The translations under genes and the position numbers were made by a program. This document shows, piece by piece, positions 12,517 through 24,706 of a DNA stretch of 64,000 nucleotides. The notes below the pieces were generated by a model, which did no database searches, was not told where the DNA came from, and saw only the letters and a program-made list of their open reading frames with translations. Source of the stretch: Panicum virgatum (lineage: Eukaryota > Streptophyta > Magnoliopsida > Poales > Poaceae); assembly GCF_016808335.1 (NCBI RefSeq), contig NC_053153.1:18921033-18985032 (forward strand), written 5' to 3'. Numbering within the stretch: position 1 is the first letter of the stretch; each line of letters opens with the position of its first letter.

Positions 12517-14663
12517 CTAGTCCTGAGCTGGAGAAGGCGGAGTATTCATGCTGGGTCCGGTGGAGAACTGTGTGGCTGAGTCATCGGCGTCGTCGTCCAT
12601 CCAGTCTTCGTCAGCTGAAGAGGACTTCTGCGTGACCGGAGTCGTCGGAGCAGCAGAAGTAGCCGGAGTAGATGTAGTAGCTGGCTCGGAGAGGATGACC
12701 GTGGAGTTCGTCGGAGGAGCAGATGTGACGGGAGTCGAGTCTGGCTGAGTGGGGCGAACAGCGGATGGACGAAGCACCTCAGGCTGTGAGGGTGACTCGA
12801 AAGTGGGAAGGATGCCAAGGGTGTCTGCACAAATCCGCCAGCAGGTGGAGCAGGAGCAGTAGGGTCGAACTGGAGCTGCTGAGGAGTGGGAAGCTATGGC
12901 TCAGGTAGACCAGTGTGATGATAGAGCTGACCGAAGCATCCCGAGAAGAATGTGAACATCTGCTGCTGAATCTGGGACTGCTGCTGAAGCTGTAACCTCA
13001 TGGCCTCCAGATGCTGTCGTATCCCCTCAAGCACAAGTGTTTGTGCCTCTCGCTGGCGAGCCTGCTCTACTTGCATGCTCAGCTGAGCTGCAGCAAATCT
13101 GTCCTGCTGGTCAAAGAGCCTATGAAGAATAGCAGCGAGTGAATCAGACTGAGTGACCTGAGCTGCTGAAACAGGAGGAGCAGGGGCTCTGGCTGCACCG
13201 GAAGATCCTGCCTCATCATCGTGTGCACCTCGGGGGACGGTAATAGTGGGAATATAGTCGTCGTCATCCTCAGAGTCCTTAGAGTCAGTGACCAAGTAGT
13301 GCGGGAGCTGGGCCTCTGCAGCTGCGAGTGAGGCATCCTCGGCTACTGTCGGATAATACACAACTCTGCCCTCAGCCAAAGCACGCTCATCCAGAATCCG
13401 CTGTGCCCTGCGCTGGCCTCTCGGGCCACGACGACCATCACAAGGAGTAGTAGGTGAATAAAAGCTGAAGTACATCCTCGACTGCGTCAGCTCATCCATG
13501 TGAGCATTCTGACTGAGCTGAGCGAGTATCCAGCAGATCTAATGAGCAAAGGGGTGGCGACGGTGAACTGTCATCCCATCTATGATCACGTCCTCTAGCT
13601 CGCAGATGAAGAAGTCGACAAGGTCAAAGTCTCGACCTATCATGATATGTAGTAGTAGCCACTACTGCAGAGCTATGATCCCCTCATTGTACCCGATCCT
13701 GAACAACAGACTCTTCCTCAAAGCGAGATGTATGGTGTGAGCCACTGGAGTCCAGTTATCCGGGATCCTCGGAGTGCCTGGCAGGAAGGGCTGCTGAAAG
13801 AGGACACTGACCTCCTCGTCAGATGGGAAGTGAGTCTCGTGAGGACGATGAGGAGGCACCGTGTTGCCATAAGCTTGATAGTGGAAGTAGTGGGGCTCCT
13901 CGGCAATCCGAACTCCAAGCAGGGTAGCCAAACGTGCTCGAGTCAACCGATAGTGTCTCTCCTAGAATATGAAGTCAATGAACTGCCGGTCCTCCTCAAC
14001 AAATAGGGTAGCGTAGAAGACGCGGACCCACTCTCGGATATATCTGGACCTCTCACTGAGTAGTACTGGCAGCCCATCGTAGTGCTCAAAGAATGGGAGT
14101 ACTGGAACTCCACCGGCTGCCACACGCAAAGCGACCTAGTGAAGCATCTTGTGCTCACTGATCTTGATGTCCATCTGGCAGTAAGCGTGGTAAAAAGACT
14201 CTTGGAGCAGAGTGTGAAAACGACGGTCAACTCCAACATCCCTCTGCTTGGGAAACCATGTCTCCGGGGTGACATATCTCAACCTCTTGACCATAGGTCC
14301 TAGAATGCCCCGGAGATCAAGCAGTTCAACCTGTGAAGGCTCCTCCTCTGCATCACTGTCCTGACCAGTAGCCTCTCTATCACTGTCACGGCCTGCTGCC
14401 CTGTGAGTACCACCACCTCGAGTCCGTGGACGAGAGCAGGACTCAGGTGTGGTCTGAGCTGTCTTTGGCTAACGAGTACGCCCTGAACGACGTAACAGTT
14501 GCTGTGGCTCCCCCTGAGCCTGAGGATCCCTGATCCGAAGCGAACCCTGTTTGTCCGTTGCATCTGCAACTGCCTGAGCTCGCTCTCTCTCACGATCCTC
14601 ACGAGTGCGCTTCTTCCTCTGCTGTACCACCTGCTTGCCCTTACCCTTCTTATCTCCAGCCAT
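12517..14663 (-). pseudogene. ORF3 of outer Sirevirus (broken)
   Basis: This third frame lies between pol and the 3' LTR. It starts at an ATG at 14663 with a Lys/Arg-rich head (KGKGKQVVQQRKKRTR), followed by a middle region containing EWVRVFYAT, and a Gln-rich, acidic tail. It matches the ORF3 of the inner element along most of its length. Six in-frame stops (14469, 14136, 13962, 13662, 13539, 12894) are all TAG and all in one frame; a frameshift between 12894 and 12777 moves the last 86 codons into another frame. The middle resembles the putative plant transposon protein domain seen in many grass proteins. The position equals that of the Sirevirus envelope-like gene, but I see no membrane segment or signal peptide. 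Function unknown. Confidence 0.68.
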
Positions 14664-16436
14664 TTGTGATAGAGATTTGATAGAAGATAGTAGAGTGAGA
14701 CAAGGATTTATGAATATACAAGATATGTTCTAGAGATGAGAGTCCTTAAGCACAGCATAGAACGATCTGAGCCCAAGAGTGAACATCTAGTGGATGACTT
14801 CTTGAATAACACACTAATTAGGTTGGATACGTGAAGCACAAGTGTGGATCCAAGGCAAGGATACTATATGAACATGTGTGAAAGATGAGACATTGAAGAA
14901 GTAACACAAGATATAGAATGTCAAAGTGTACCCTTGCTGAAAGGAGAAGAACCCGAGAAGAAATCAATGAAATTACCTTTGGGGCAATTCCTCGAACACT
15001 TGAAGGGAACACGGGTTCAGCGGAGAGAGAGAGGACTCGAGCTCGATTTCCTGCGCGTGGAGTGCGCAGATGGTGTCCCGTGATGTGTAGCAGTGGCGCA
15101 AGGAGAATGCACATCGACGAGCGGCGGCGCAGGTCGCGGATGGCGGCACTAGGCGAGGACGCCGGCGCAGAGGGGGGCGACAGCGCGCGAGATGCGGTGT
15201 GGAGCATGGGCGCGGCGGCGACGGTTGCGCGGCGGCGGCGAGACAGAGCTTTAGCAGCGGCAGCGTCGTGCGGGCGGCGGTGCTCAGGCGGCGGCGCGGT
15301 GATCAAGATCGGGAGCGGGGCGACGGTTCCCGTGGAGAAAGAAGGAGAAGGGGCCGGTGAGACTGACGCGTGGGGCCCGTGAGCGGATTAAGTGAAACAG
15401 TGTGCGTGGGCCCGCTAACCCTAGAGCATCGACAGAACCGATGGTGCAGAGGATAGAGCGTCGGTGCAACCATCGGAGCAAGTTTGACCTAGATTTGTGC
15501 GAGTTTGAAGTGAGGTCAACAGGGGCCATCGGAAGAACCGCCACTAGTGCATCGGAGTATCCGATGGTCGTCGGTGCATTGGCCGAAGAAAAGACCAGAG
15601 ACACTGTAAGGACCAAGATTCCTATGCACTAGCACCGGAAGAACCGCCAAGGGGCATCGGTTCATCCACCAACCATCGGATGCACCGGCGGCCGTCGGTG
15701 TATCCGTCGGAGGTTGTTCCAGAGACGATGCAGAAACCAAGCCATGAAGACTTAAGCACTGGTTGAACCGCTGCAGGTGAAGGCAGGGCATTGGTTTAAC
15801 CAGTGGTTAAGAAGATTTGCTGCTGAACTACAAACTCTACTTCTGATCCAAATATCCAAAACCAAAGCCATAAATACTCAATTTGGACCATTTTCGAGAG
15901 ACAACCTCATCCCTCAAACATTCATACTTATAGTGTCGCAAGCTTTTACATAAACATAGTCAAATTAAGATCCAAGCAAGTTTTAAATACAAAAACCAAA
16001 TGTATGAGCCAATTTGCCTATGAACTTAGAGATTGAAACTTAATTTAAGTTCGATAGGACGTGGCTCAATAGGTATGAAAGCGCAACATTGATATTATCA
16101 CCCTTGTAGAGTTGATATATCATATTTAGCATGAATATTTTTCTCGAAGTGTGATTTGCTCCCTTGTGATGCTACTAATGTGATGCAATGCCAATGCAAA
16201 GCGAGAAATTAAACATGGATGCATTCTATATGACAAGCACATGCATTGCAAGAATTTAAATCTATCTTGTCAAGTTTGAACCCTTGGCAAGCTTCTTCAT
16301 GATGAACCATTCTTCATGCCATGAGCGAAATCAAAGACCACCGGCTCATGCAAGACCCATGTTCATCACTATCTTGATAAGGTTAGACAAGCCCCTAGCA
16401 TTTGTACATATGAAATGCATCTATATGACAGGGCAA
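14664..16436 (-). repeat. pol-ORF3 spacer with repeated CGGTT...CCG motifs
   Basis: Non-coding spacer of the outer element. Between about 15420 and 15800 variants of CATCGGAAGAACCGNC and CGGTTTAACCAGTGG recur every 30-70 bp, a theme shared with the element's LTRs. The GC-rich block 15050-15350 gives overlapping frames on both strands that look compositional. From 16030 to 16430 the DNA is AT-rich. Confidence 0.5.
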
Positions 16437-19400
16437 TTACATGACGTTAGAAGCATCTAGAACATTAAGCTCACTTCGCAACCTACAAAAGATGCTCTCA
16501 TCTAGAGGTTTTCTGAAGATATCCATCAATTGATCTTCGGAACGAACACCATAAAATAGTATATCATTCCTTGCCACATGATCTCTTAGAAAGTGATGAC
16601 GAATATCTATGTGCTTGGTACGAGAGTGTTGAACCGGGTTATTAGCAATTTTAACGGCACTCTCGTTATCACTAAGGAGCGGGATCCTATCTAATACTAC
16701 ACCATAGTCCAAGAGGTTTTGCTTCATGTAGAGTATTTGAGCACAACAAGCCCCGACGGCAATATATTCCGCCTCCGCGGTTGACAAGGCCACGGAATTT
16801 TGTTTCTTTGACGACAAAGAGACTAAGGAACGCCCTAGCAAGTGGCACCCACCCGATGTACTCTTGCGATCCACACAATATCCGGCAAAGTCCGAATCCG
16901 AGTATCCCAAGAGTGTAAAACTAGCACCTTTGGGGTACCACAAGCCTATACTAGGCGTATGCTTCAGATATCTAAGGATCCGCTTAACGGCACTAAGGTG
17001 TGATTCCTTAGGATTAGCTTGAAAATGGGCACACATGCATACGCTAAACATGATATCAGGCCTAGATGCGGTTAGGTAAAGAAGTGACCCAATCATGGAA
17101 CGATAGAGAGTTTGCTCAACCGATTTACCTCCCTCATCCATGTCAAGATGTCCATTAGTTGGCATTGGAGCCTTGATTGTCTTGCAATCATCCATCTTGA
17201 ATTTCTTGAGAATATCCTTTGTATACTTTTCTTGATGGATGAAAGTCACTTCCTTCAATTGCTTGATTTGAAACCCAAAGAAGAAATTGAGCTCACTGAT
17301 CATGGACATCTCGAATTCCCTAGCCATCATTTCTCCAAATTCTTTACAAAGAGTGGGGTTAGTTGAACCAAAAATGATATCATCAACATAGATTTGACAT
17401 ACAAATAGCTCTTCATTGATGATTCTTGTGAATAGAGTTGTATCCACCCTCCCGATCTTGAAGCCCTTGTTGAGAAGGAAGTCACGAAGGCGTTCATACC
17501 AAGTCCTTGGCGCTTGCTTGAGCCCGTAGAGCACCTTGTGCAACCTATAAACATGATTAGGATATCTAGGGTCCTCAAACCCGGAAGGTTGTTCAACAAA
17601 CACCAACTCATTAATAAAGCCATTTAAGAATGCACTCTTCACATCCATTTGAAAGAGTTTCATGTTATGATGTGAAGCGTACGCTAAAAGGATATGAATG
17701 GCTTCAAGTCTTGCAACAGGGGCAAATGTTTCACCAAGATCCAACCCTTCAACTTGTGCAAAGCCCTTTGCCACAAGTCTTGCCTTGTTGTGAACCACTA
17801 CACTATGCTCATCTTGTTTGTTGCAAAAGACCCACTTAGTACCAATGACATTATTGTCTTGAGGACGTTTTTCAAGAACCCAAACTTCATTGAGGGTGAA
17901 GTTGTTGAGCTCTTCTTGAATGGCCATCACTCAATCCGGGTCCTCAAGAGCTTCATTTATATTTGTGGGTTCCAAGCAAGAAACAAACAAGTAATGTTCA
18001 CAAAAAGAGGCATATTGACGTCTACGAGTTCTTACTCCACCGGAAGGGTCACCCATGACCAAGTCAATGGAATGATTCCTTGAAGTTCTTGTGGGCCTCT
18101 CTTGTGATTGAGACGATGAATCTTCTAGTGGTTCGACATCTTGGGCTTGAGCTTGGGCTTGTTCACTTGTGATGTGTGTGTCATCAAATGAAAGTTATTC
18201 TTCATCCATTTGTTCATCTTGGGTGACATGAAGAGGATGTGAGGCGCTATATTCTTCATCGGATGACTCATAATGGTGATGTGATGGTATACACTTCTCT
18301 TTGACTTTGGAGTCATCCTTGGAAGTTGCTTCAACTTGAGTGGATGAATTTGGTAGCTCCTTAACTTCCTCCTTTGGCTTGACTTGCCCAATAGCTATGT
18401 TCTTCATGACTTTCCTTAGTGGTTCATCACCTACATCATCACAAGAAAATTTTTCCCCTTGGGAGCCATTAGTCTCATCAAACTCCACATCACAAATTTC
18501 TTCAATTATGCGTGGCATTATTGAATACTCGATATGCTTTGGAGTTTGATGAATAACCAACAAGAAAACCAACATCACATCTACTTTTAAACTTGTCTAG
18601 GTACTTCCTTTTCTTGTAGATGTAGCACTTGCAACCGAAGACTCGGAAGTATGAGATGTTGGGCTTCCTCCCAATGAGAAGTTCATAGGGCGTCTTCTTC
18701 AAGAAGCGGTGAAGATAGACCCGGTTGAATGCATGACATGTGGTGTTGATGGCTTCCGCCCAAAATCTTTGTGAGATGCCGTAATCATCCAATATTGCTC
18801 TTGCAAGAGTGATCAAGGCCCTATTCTTCCTCTCCATCACTCTATTTTGTTGGGGTATGTAAGTTGATGAGAATTCATGCTTGATGACAATATCATTGCA
18901 AAACTCTTCAATTTGAGTGTTTTTAAACTCCGTGCCATTGTCACTCTAGACCTTCACAACACTTGACTCAAATTCATTTTGAGCTCGCTTGACAAAAGTC
19001 TTGAAGATCTCCATAGTCTTGCTCTTGTCCTCTAAAAAGAAAGTCCAAGTATATCTAGAGTAATCATCAACAATTACAAGACAATAGAGATTACCGCCAA
19101 GACTTTTGTAGGTGGTTGGCCCAAAGAGATCCATGTGTAGTAGCTCCAAGCTTCTTGATGTTGACAAATAAACTTTCATGGGATGTGATGATGCAAATTG
19201 CTTCCCGGCTTGACAAGCACTACACAATTTCTTTTTGTCAAATGTAACATCTTTGACACCAACCACCATACCTCGTTTGAAGGCCTTCTTGAGTTGGCTC
19301 ATTCCAATATGAGCAATGCGGCGATGCCAAAGCCAACCCATGGAGTTCGTGGAAAAGAGACATGTCGCCAAGCTTGCATCATTAGATGAGAAATCAACTA

Positions 19401-19755
19401 GGTAAATGTTACCATGTCGAAATCCTTTGAATATTAGGCTCTTGTCCTCCTTGCTTATCACTACAACTTCATTATCACTAAAGGTGCATATTAGTCCTAA
19501 ATCACAAAGTTGAGCAATAAATAACAAATTGAAACTAACAGACTCAACAAGCAACACATTAGAGATAGAAAGATCCTTGGTAATGGCTACCTTACCCAAA
19601 CCTACCACTTTTCCTTTTGAGTTATCACCAAAGGTGACATGTTCATGATCGCCCACATCTTCATCTAGTGAGGTGAACATCTTTACATAGCCATTCATGT
19701 GTTGTGCACATCCGCTATCAAGCACCCAATGCTTTCCACCGGCTTTGTAGTTCAC
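16437..19755 (-). pseudogene. Copia pol of outer Sirevirus (broken)
   Basis: Encodes the retroelement polyprotein: protease, integrase, reverse transcriptase and RNase H. Visible motifs in order are WVLDSGC (protease active site), the GAG-pre-integrase HH-CC finger ending CSACQAG, HMDLFGP of the integrase core, RALITLARAILDDYG after the core, YVDDI of reverse transcriptase, and [11 protein letters not shown] of RNase H. The frame begins right after an in-frame TAG with GTG, without an ATG. Breaks: a TAG at 18946 where the inner element has Arg before SDNG, a frameshift near 18535, a TAA near 18195, and a TGA at 17931 where the inner element has Trp. The last 497 codons (16437-17930) are open to the natural stop. 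It cannot make a full enzyme. Confidence 0.9.
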
Positions 19756-19770
19756 CTACACACAAATGAA

Positions 19771-20566
19771 TCACTTTTGAGGTTTGGAAACTCAAGCAAA
19801 TTTGGGTCCTTTGACATGAGTTACTAAAGCTTTAGGAACCCATAATTGGCGTGGTAGCTTTCCCTTCATTTGAGTGCCAATGAACTTTGCCTCAACCTTG
19901 CCACTTTTAAGTTTGCTTAACAAGAAATGATGTTCATTGAATTGAGACTTGTAGTTAGGAGGCAAGGTAGGAGATGGGCGAGTAGGAATTGGACACTCCC
20001 TTGTATGATGCCCGGTGATGAGACAATATTGGCAAAATGAGCCAACTTCCTTGTTGAAGCATGCCTTGAGCTCCGGCGACTTGGAACAATTTTCCGGAGG
20101 CTTGAGAAATAATTCAAGTCTATTTGTCCCAAAGTGCCTTGCATTGTGGAAGAGAATCTCCTTACGCAAGTATTCTCCCCTTGTCACATTAAACATGCAC
20201 TTGGTCATGCTTTCAAGTTGCTCCTCAAGTTGTTTCTCCCTATCATGGTTAGTCTTTGAATAAGAAGGAGAAGTATGATGACAAGTAGTAGGGTGAGGCA
20301 ACTCCACAAGATCATTACAAGAAGTAAATATATTGACTTTCATGACTTCTTTTTGAGTTTTTTTAGTTCTTCATCCAAGACATCAAAGGCAAGGTCAAGC
20401 TCTTGATACTTCATACTTAAGTTGACATAATCAAACTTAAGTTTCTTCTTGCATGAAGTAAGTGACTTATTAATCACAACTACTTCCTCATGTTTAACAT
20501 TCAATTCATTGTATTTAGCAAGTAATTTGTCATGCTCCTCTCTAAGTTACTTGCTAGAAACAATAC
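19771..20566 (-). pseudogene. gag of outer Sirevirus, C-terminal part
   Basis: This is the downstream half of the gag gene whose upstream half is at 31800-33192; the inner element separates them. It encodes a charged coiled-coil stretch, then a second CCHC zinc knuckle (CQYCLITGHHTREC), then the conserved ending WVPKALVTHVKGPKF. Two gag zinc knuckles are typical of Sireviruses. A TAA interrupts the coiled coil near the junction (about 20550), and a TGA at 19792 replaces the Trp found in the inner element. The stop shared with the inner gag lies at 19771-19773. Confidence 0.82.
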
Positions 20567-21535
20567 TGTAAGGATCGATGGACCAAGAGGGGGGGTGAAT
20601 TGGGCCTTTTTCAATTTTAAAACAAAGTAAAGCAACCTTAACCTATGCAATGCTAGTAGGGCACCAATTCACCAACCGGATAACTAAACTACCTACACAA
20701 GCTAAGAGAGATAAAACAAAGTAAAGCCTAGCAAGGTAGAGCTAAGTTATGATCTCTAAGTCAAGCACATGAGTAAATTGCATGAAAGAAAATGCTTGAA
20801 TGAAGAGAGTGAACAAGAGACGACCGGATTTTTTTCCCGTGGTATCGATGTGTTGGCACACACCCCTAATCCACGTTGTGACACTCACAAAGAGTATTGT
20901 CACCTCCCAAGTCACCGAGACGAGGGCGCTCACTAAGAGTCTCCGTTCACCATCCCGGCGTGGTGGAGATCAAGCCACGTACAATCTTCTTCTCCGGGCT
21001 CCCACAATCCTTGGCAAGCTCCGCGAGAAACACCTCGATCACCAAGATCACCTAGGTGATGCCAATCACCAAGAGTAACAAGCTAAGGCCTTCACTTGAG
21101 CAAGAACCGATCACCAAGAACGGATGCACACAAGCTTCTCTCTACTCAAGTCCTTAATCTTGCTTCTTGATTGATTGAATGCACAAGTATGTGAATGATG
21201 AAGCTCAAGGTGGCTCTTGACTATAGTATGAGTGTATGGATGTTGCCTGGTGTCAAGAGTGGGCGAAATGACCCATTGGAGGGGTATATATAGGCAGCTC
21301 ACACGAATAGAGCCGTTGGAGAAAAGCTGCCAGAAAACTGCGTAGCGCCGGTTAATCCAACGTCCCTCCAATAGTCATCGTCGGTTTAACCGGTGAATGT
21401 AAACTGCCCCTTCTGAAAACTAGCCGTTACAACTTGGGCAGATTAACCGACGTATCATCGGTTTAACCGGTGAGTGTAGTTGTCCACTGATTAACTGAAA
21501 AACCAAGTCTCTGGACAACTGCACCGACGTTAACT
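20567..21535 (-). repeat. Truncated 3' LTR of inner Sirevirus
   Basis: Matches the 5' LTR from its terminal TTACA (20567 in plus coordinates) up to TTAACT at 21535, then switches abruptly to ORF3 coding sequence. In the intact LTR the same TTAACT continues as CAAACC at 31079. About 714 bp of LTR is missing. Confidence 0.93.
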
Positions 21536-23313
21536 GCCTCTCTCTGAATAGCTGCAATCTGAGCCTCATGGGCTCTCCTGGCCTCCTCCTGAGCAAGTCG
21601 GTCCTCCCTCTGCTGAGTCACGAGCTGCTGTAGTAGTGTAGTGAGCTCGGACGGCTGAGTCACCTGGGACTCAGAGACTGTAGCAGCTGCTGAAGTCGGA
21701 GGAGCTGGCTCTCCGGACCCTCCTGCCTCGTGGTCGTGACTGGCTGGGGCAGCTGGAGGAAAGTACTCTACGTCCTCGGAGGAGTCTGATTCAAGCTCAG
21801 ACCAGTGAATCTCATCATCTCCCCCGGGAAGCTGTGCCTCGGCTGCCAGGAGTGCCTCATCCTCCTCTGCCACTCGTGCCTGAACCTTCGGTGACATTCG
21901 AGCCATCGCAGCTCTATCTGCGTGTCTGCCCCTCCTCCTGTCCTATGGAGCTGTGGGTCGGTAGACAGGGAACCTGGGAGCCTCGTCGTGACGGTAAGGG
22001 GCGCTGATGGGTGACTCTGCTGGCACTATCATAGAGCATATGTAACTGATCCAGTGCGCATAAGGAAACTGTCGCACCACACCCATCCCATCAGTGATCA
22101 CATCCTCGATCTCAGCTAGAATAAAGTCAACTATATCAAATGGCTCGTGAGTGAGGATGTGTAGGAGCAAGAGCTGCTGCAAACCTGTGAACCCCTTTGG
22201 ATAGCCACTCCTCAGTAACAGAGTCCTCCAGAGTGCCATGTGAACAGCGTACGCCTCTGGAGTCAGCAAGCTCGGCACTCTGGCGTAAGAAGCTGGGAAC
22301 GGCTGGCGGAAACACTGAGAGATCGCCTCGTGAGAAGGAGCAATCCCGCCAACCATCGCCCTGCGGGGTGGATCTGAGTCCCCGTAAACCCTCTCATGCA
22401 GTGAGACGTCGACCAGGTCAACTCCAAGTATACCAGCAATGGTCGCCCTTGACAAACCAAAGTCCTACCCTCCAAACATGAAGTGCACGGCTCTGCGCTC
22501 GGGTGCTATCCATGCTGTGGCGTAGAACACTCTGACCCAGTCCTCGATATAACGGTTCTGCTCCATCTCTAGCAGCCTGGGCAGTCCTCTGAAGTGAGCG
22601 AAGTGTGCTCTCACGTCAGCTCCCCCTGCGGCTGTCCTCAGTGAGACCCAGTCAAGAACCCTGTGCGGGAAGATCCGGTGGCCCCTCCGCTGGAAAGTCT
22701 CGTAGAAGCTGGCCTGTAGCAAAGTCCAGAACCTCCTGTCGACTCTGCTGTCTCGGGTCACTGGGAACCAGACCTCCTCCTCAACACTCCACCTGAGCCT
22801 CTTGACCTTGGTCGCATTGGCTCGGGTCAACTTTTGGAGCATCACACCTGGCTCCAGACGAACAACAGTGTCCATACGGAACACTGCGCGCTCGGCCTCA
22901 AGGGCCTCGGCTCTGCGAGCTGTTGCTGCTGACCTGCGGGGCTCCTGTGGCTGGTGTCCTCCCCGAGTCCTCGGTCCAGTGCGACGCTCTGTCGCTGGCG
23001 GGGAACCTCCCTCAAACGACTGCTGTGGAGAACTCTGCCCCTCTGACTGTGCTGCCTCTGAGTCAGAACCATCTGAATCTGTCGCTGCTGCTGCTGCTGT
23101 CGCGGCTCTGGTGGCCCTGGCACCTCTGACTCTGCCCATACCCCTGCCTCTGGGGTCCTCCCTGATCTGGAACGGACGAGCACGGCCTGATGCTTGCTCC
23201 TCGGCGGCCTTGGCCACCATCTCGGCCCTCTCGGCCTCCTTCTCTGCACGAGTCCGCTTGCGAGCGGGCTTCTCGACCACAACTTCCTTTCCCTTCCTCT
23301 TCTCGCGACCCAT
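21536..23313 (-). pseudogene. ORF3 of inner Sirevirus (C-terminally deleted)
   Basis: Starts at an ATG at 23313 with a basic head (REKRKGKEVVVEKPARKR), then an Arg/Ala-rich segment, a central region with DWVRVFYATAW, a hydrophobic helix-like stretch (QQLLLLHILTHEPFDIVDF) and a Gln/Glu-rich coiled-coil-like tail. One frame runs from 23313 to the deletion point and is interrupted only by TAG codons at 22465 and 21943. Past 21535 it reads into LTR sequence. The homologue at 12517-14663 shares the same order of parts. The composition suggests a nucleic-acid-associated or structural protein; there is no transmembrane segment, so an envelope role has no support here. Confidence 0.72.
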
Positions 23314-24706
23314 CTCGAACAGGCAATTTGTCGAGCACTTAGCGAGCGCCTGGAGAGAAGATGCTGCGGGTGCGGCTGCGGCGTGGGGCTGCGGCTGCGT
23401 CGTGGGGCTGCGGCGTGGATGGCGTGGAGGCGTGGAGCACGGCGGCGCTTGGCGATGGAGGCACGTGCGGGCGGCGCCGGGGTGAAGTGCAAGCGGCGGC
23501 GGCGGCTACGCGCGCAGGCGGCGCAGAGCGTTTGCGCAGGCGGCGCGGCGAGCGTGTGAGAACGGCGCACGGTGGTGGCAGCGTGGGCACACGGCCGCGG
23601 TGTGGAGGAACGGCGGCGGCGCGAAGTGAAGCGGGGGCTGCGATGGAGAGGCGGCGGCGGCGGCGTGGAGACGGGAGAGAAGCGGGCGAAACAGAGAAGA
23701 CAAAGCCGGCGGCGCGAGGGCACGAGAGATATATGACAGGTGGACCCCGCGGATTTTCTTAACGCCGGTTGATCCGACGCATAGGGTTTGAACGCCGGTT
23801 GATTGCGTCGGTGTAATTTACCCGAGACTCTACCAGATCAGTTTTTGAACGCCGGTTGAACCGATGATGCCAAAAGTGAACTCGTCGGTTGATTGATCAA
23901 AACGCCAGTTGATTGCTAGGTCTGGTCTGCATTTATGGTCACCGGTTGATCCGATGCTCTGACTTTTGTATACGCCGGTTGAACGCCTGAAACTTGACTG
24001 AGCTGAGCCACAACTTAGTAACGCCGGTTAAACCGATGGGTATAGATCCTTTGAACGTCGGTTTAACCGGTGAAGCCAAAAACCCCACACTCAGCTCACT
24101 CTTCTATGCTAAGTCCAATAAACTTATAAAACTCAAATAAACTCAAGCTAATGGACTTGCATAGGCGACTTTACCCCTCAAAATAAATAGGATAGCACAC
24201 TTGCTTAAATAATTTTCTTTTCAAACACAAGAAAAAGCCGCAAGAGAGACAAAGCGCTGAATAAAATGTATGAGCCTTGTCATAGGAATATTGAAGATAG
24301 AGAGCTTCAAACTCATTATGACATGACTCACTAGGCAATAACGCACCTAACACTTTGCTCTTTTCATTTTTCATGAATTAAGATCTTGTATATGAAACAA
24401 GTCTCATTTTCATCAAGTGATCTCCTTTGTGACCCTTACGCATGCAATGATAATGCAAACTACAACCACATGCGAAAGTAAAGTAAACATGAAGTGCACA
24501 TCTATGTGACAAGAAATGCATAACAAGAAATTAAGATCTACTTGTCAAGTTTGAACCCACGGGAAGCTTCTTCATGATGAGCCTTTCTACAAGCCTAGAG
24601 GAAAATAAGTGGACCACCTCCTCTAGCTAAACCCTTGCTCATCACTATCTTACCATGGTTAGACAAGTGTCCTATATGTATGCATTTTTCTATATGACAT
24701 GACAAC
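23314..24706 (-). repeat. pol-ORF3 spacer with repeated CGGTT...CCG motifs
   Basis: Non-coding spacer of the inner element. Near 23760-24080 the motif AACGCCGGTTGATCCGACGC and variants recur about ten times. GC-rich DNA at 23340-23700, just upstream of ORF3, gives spurious long frames on both strands. 24100-24700 is AT-rich. Confidence 0.55.

Noticed and set aside
22802..23762. Long plus- and minus-strand frames opposite ORF3 of the inner Sirevirus
   Set aside because: Antisense or out-of-frame shadows of ORF3 and its GC-rich leader.
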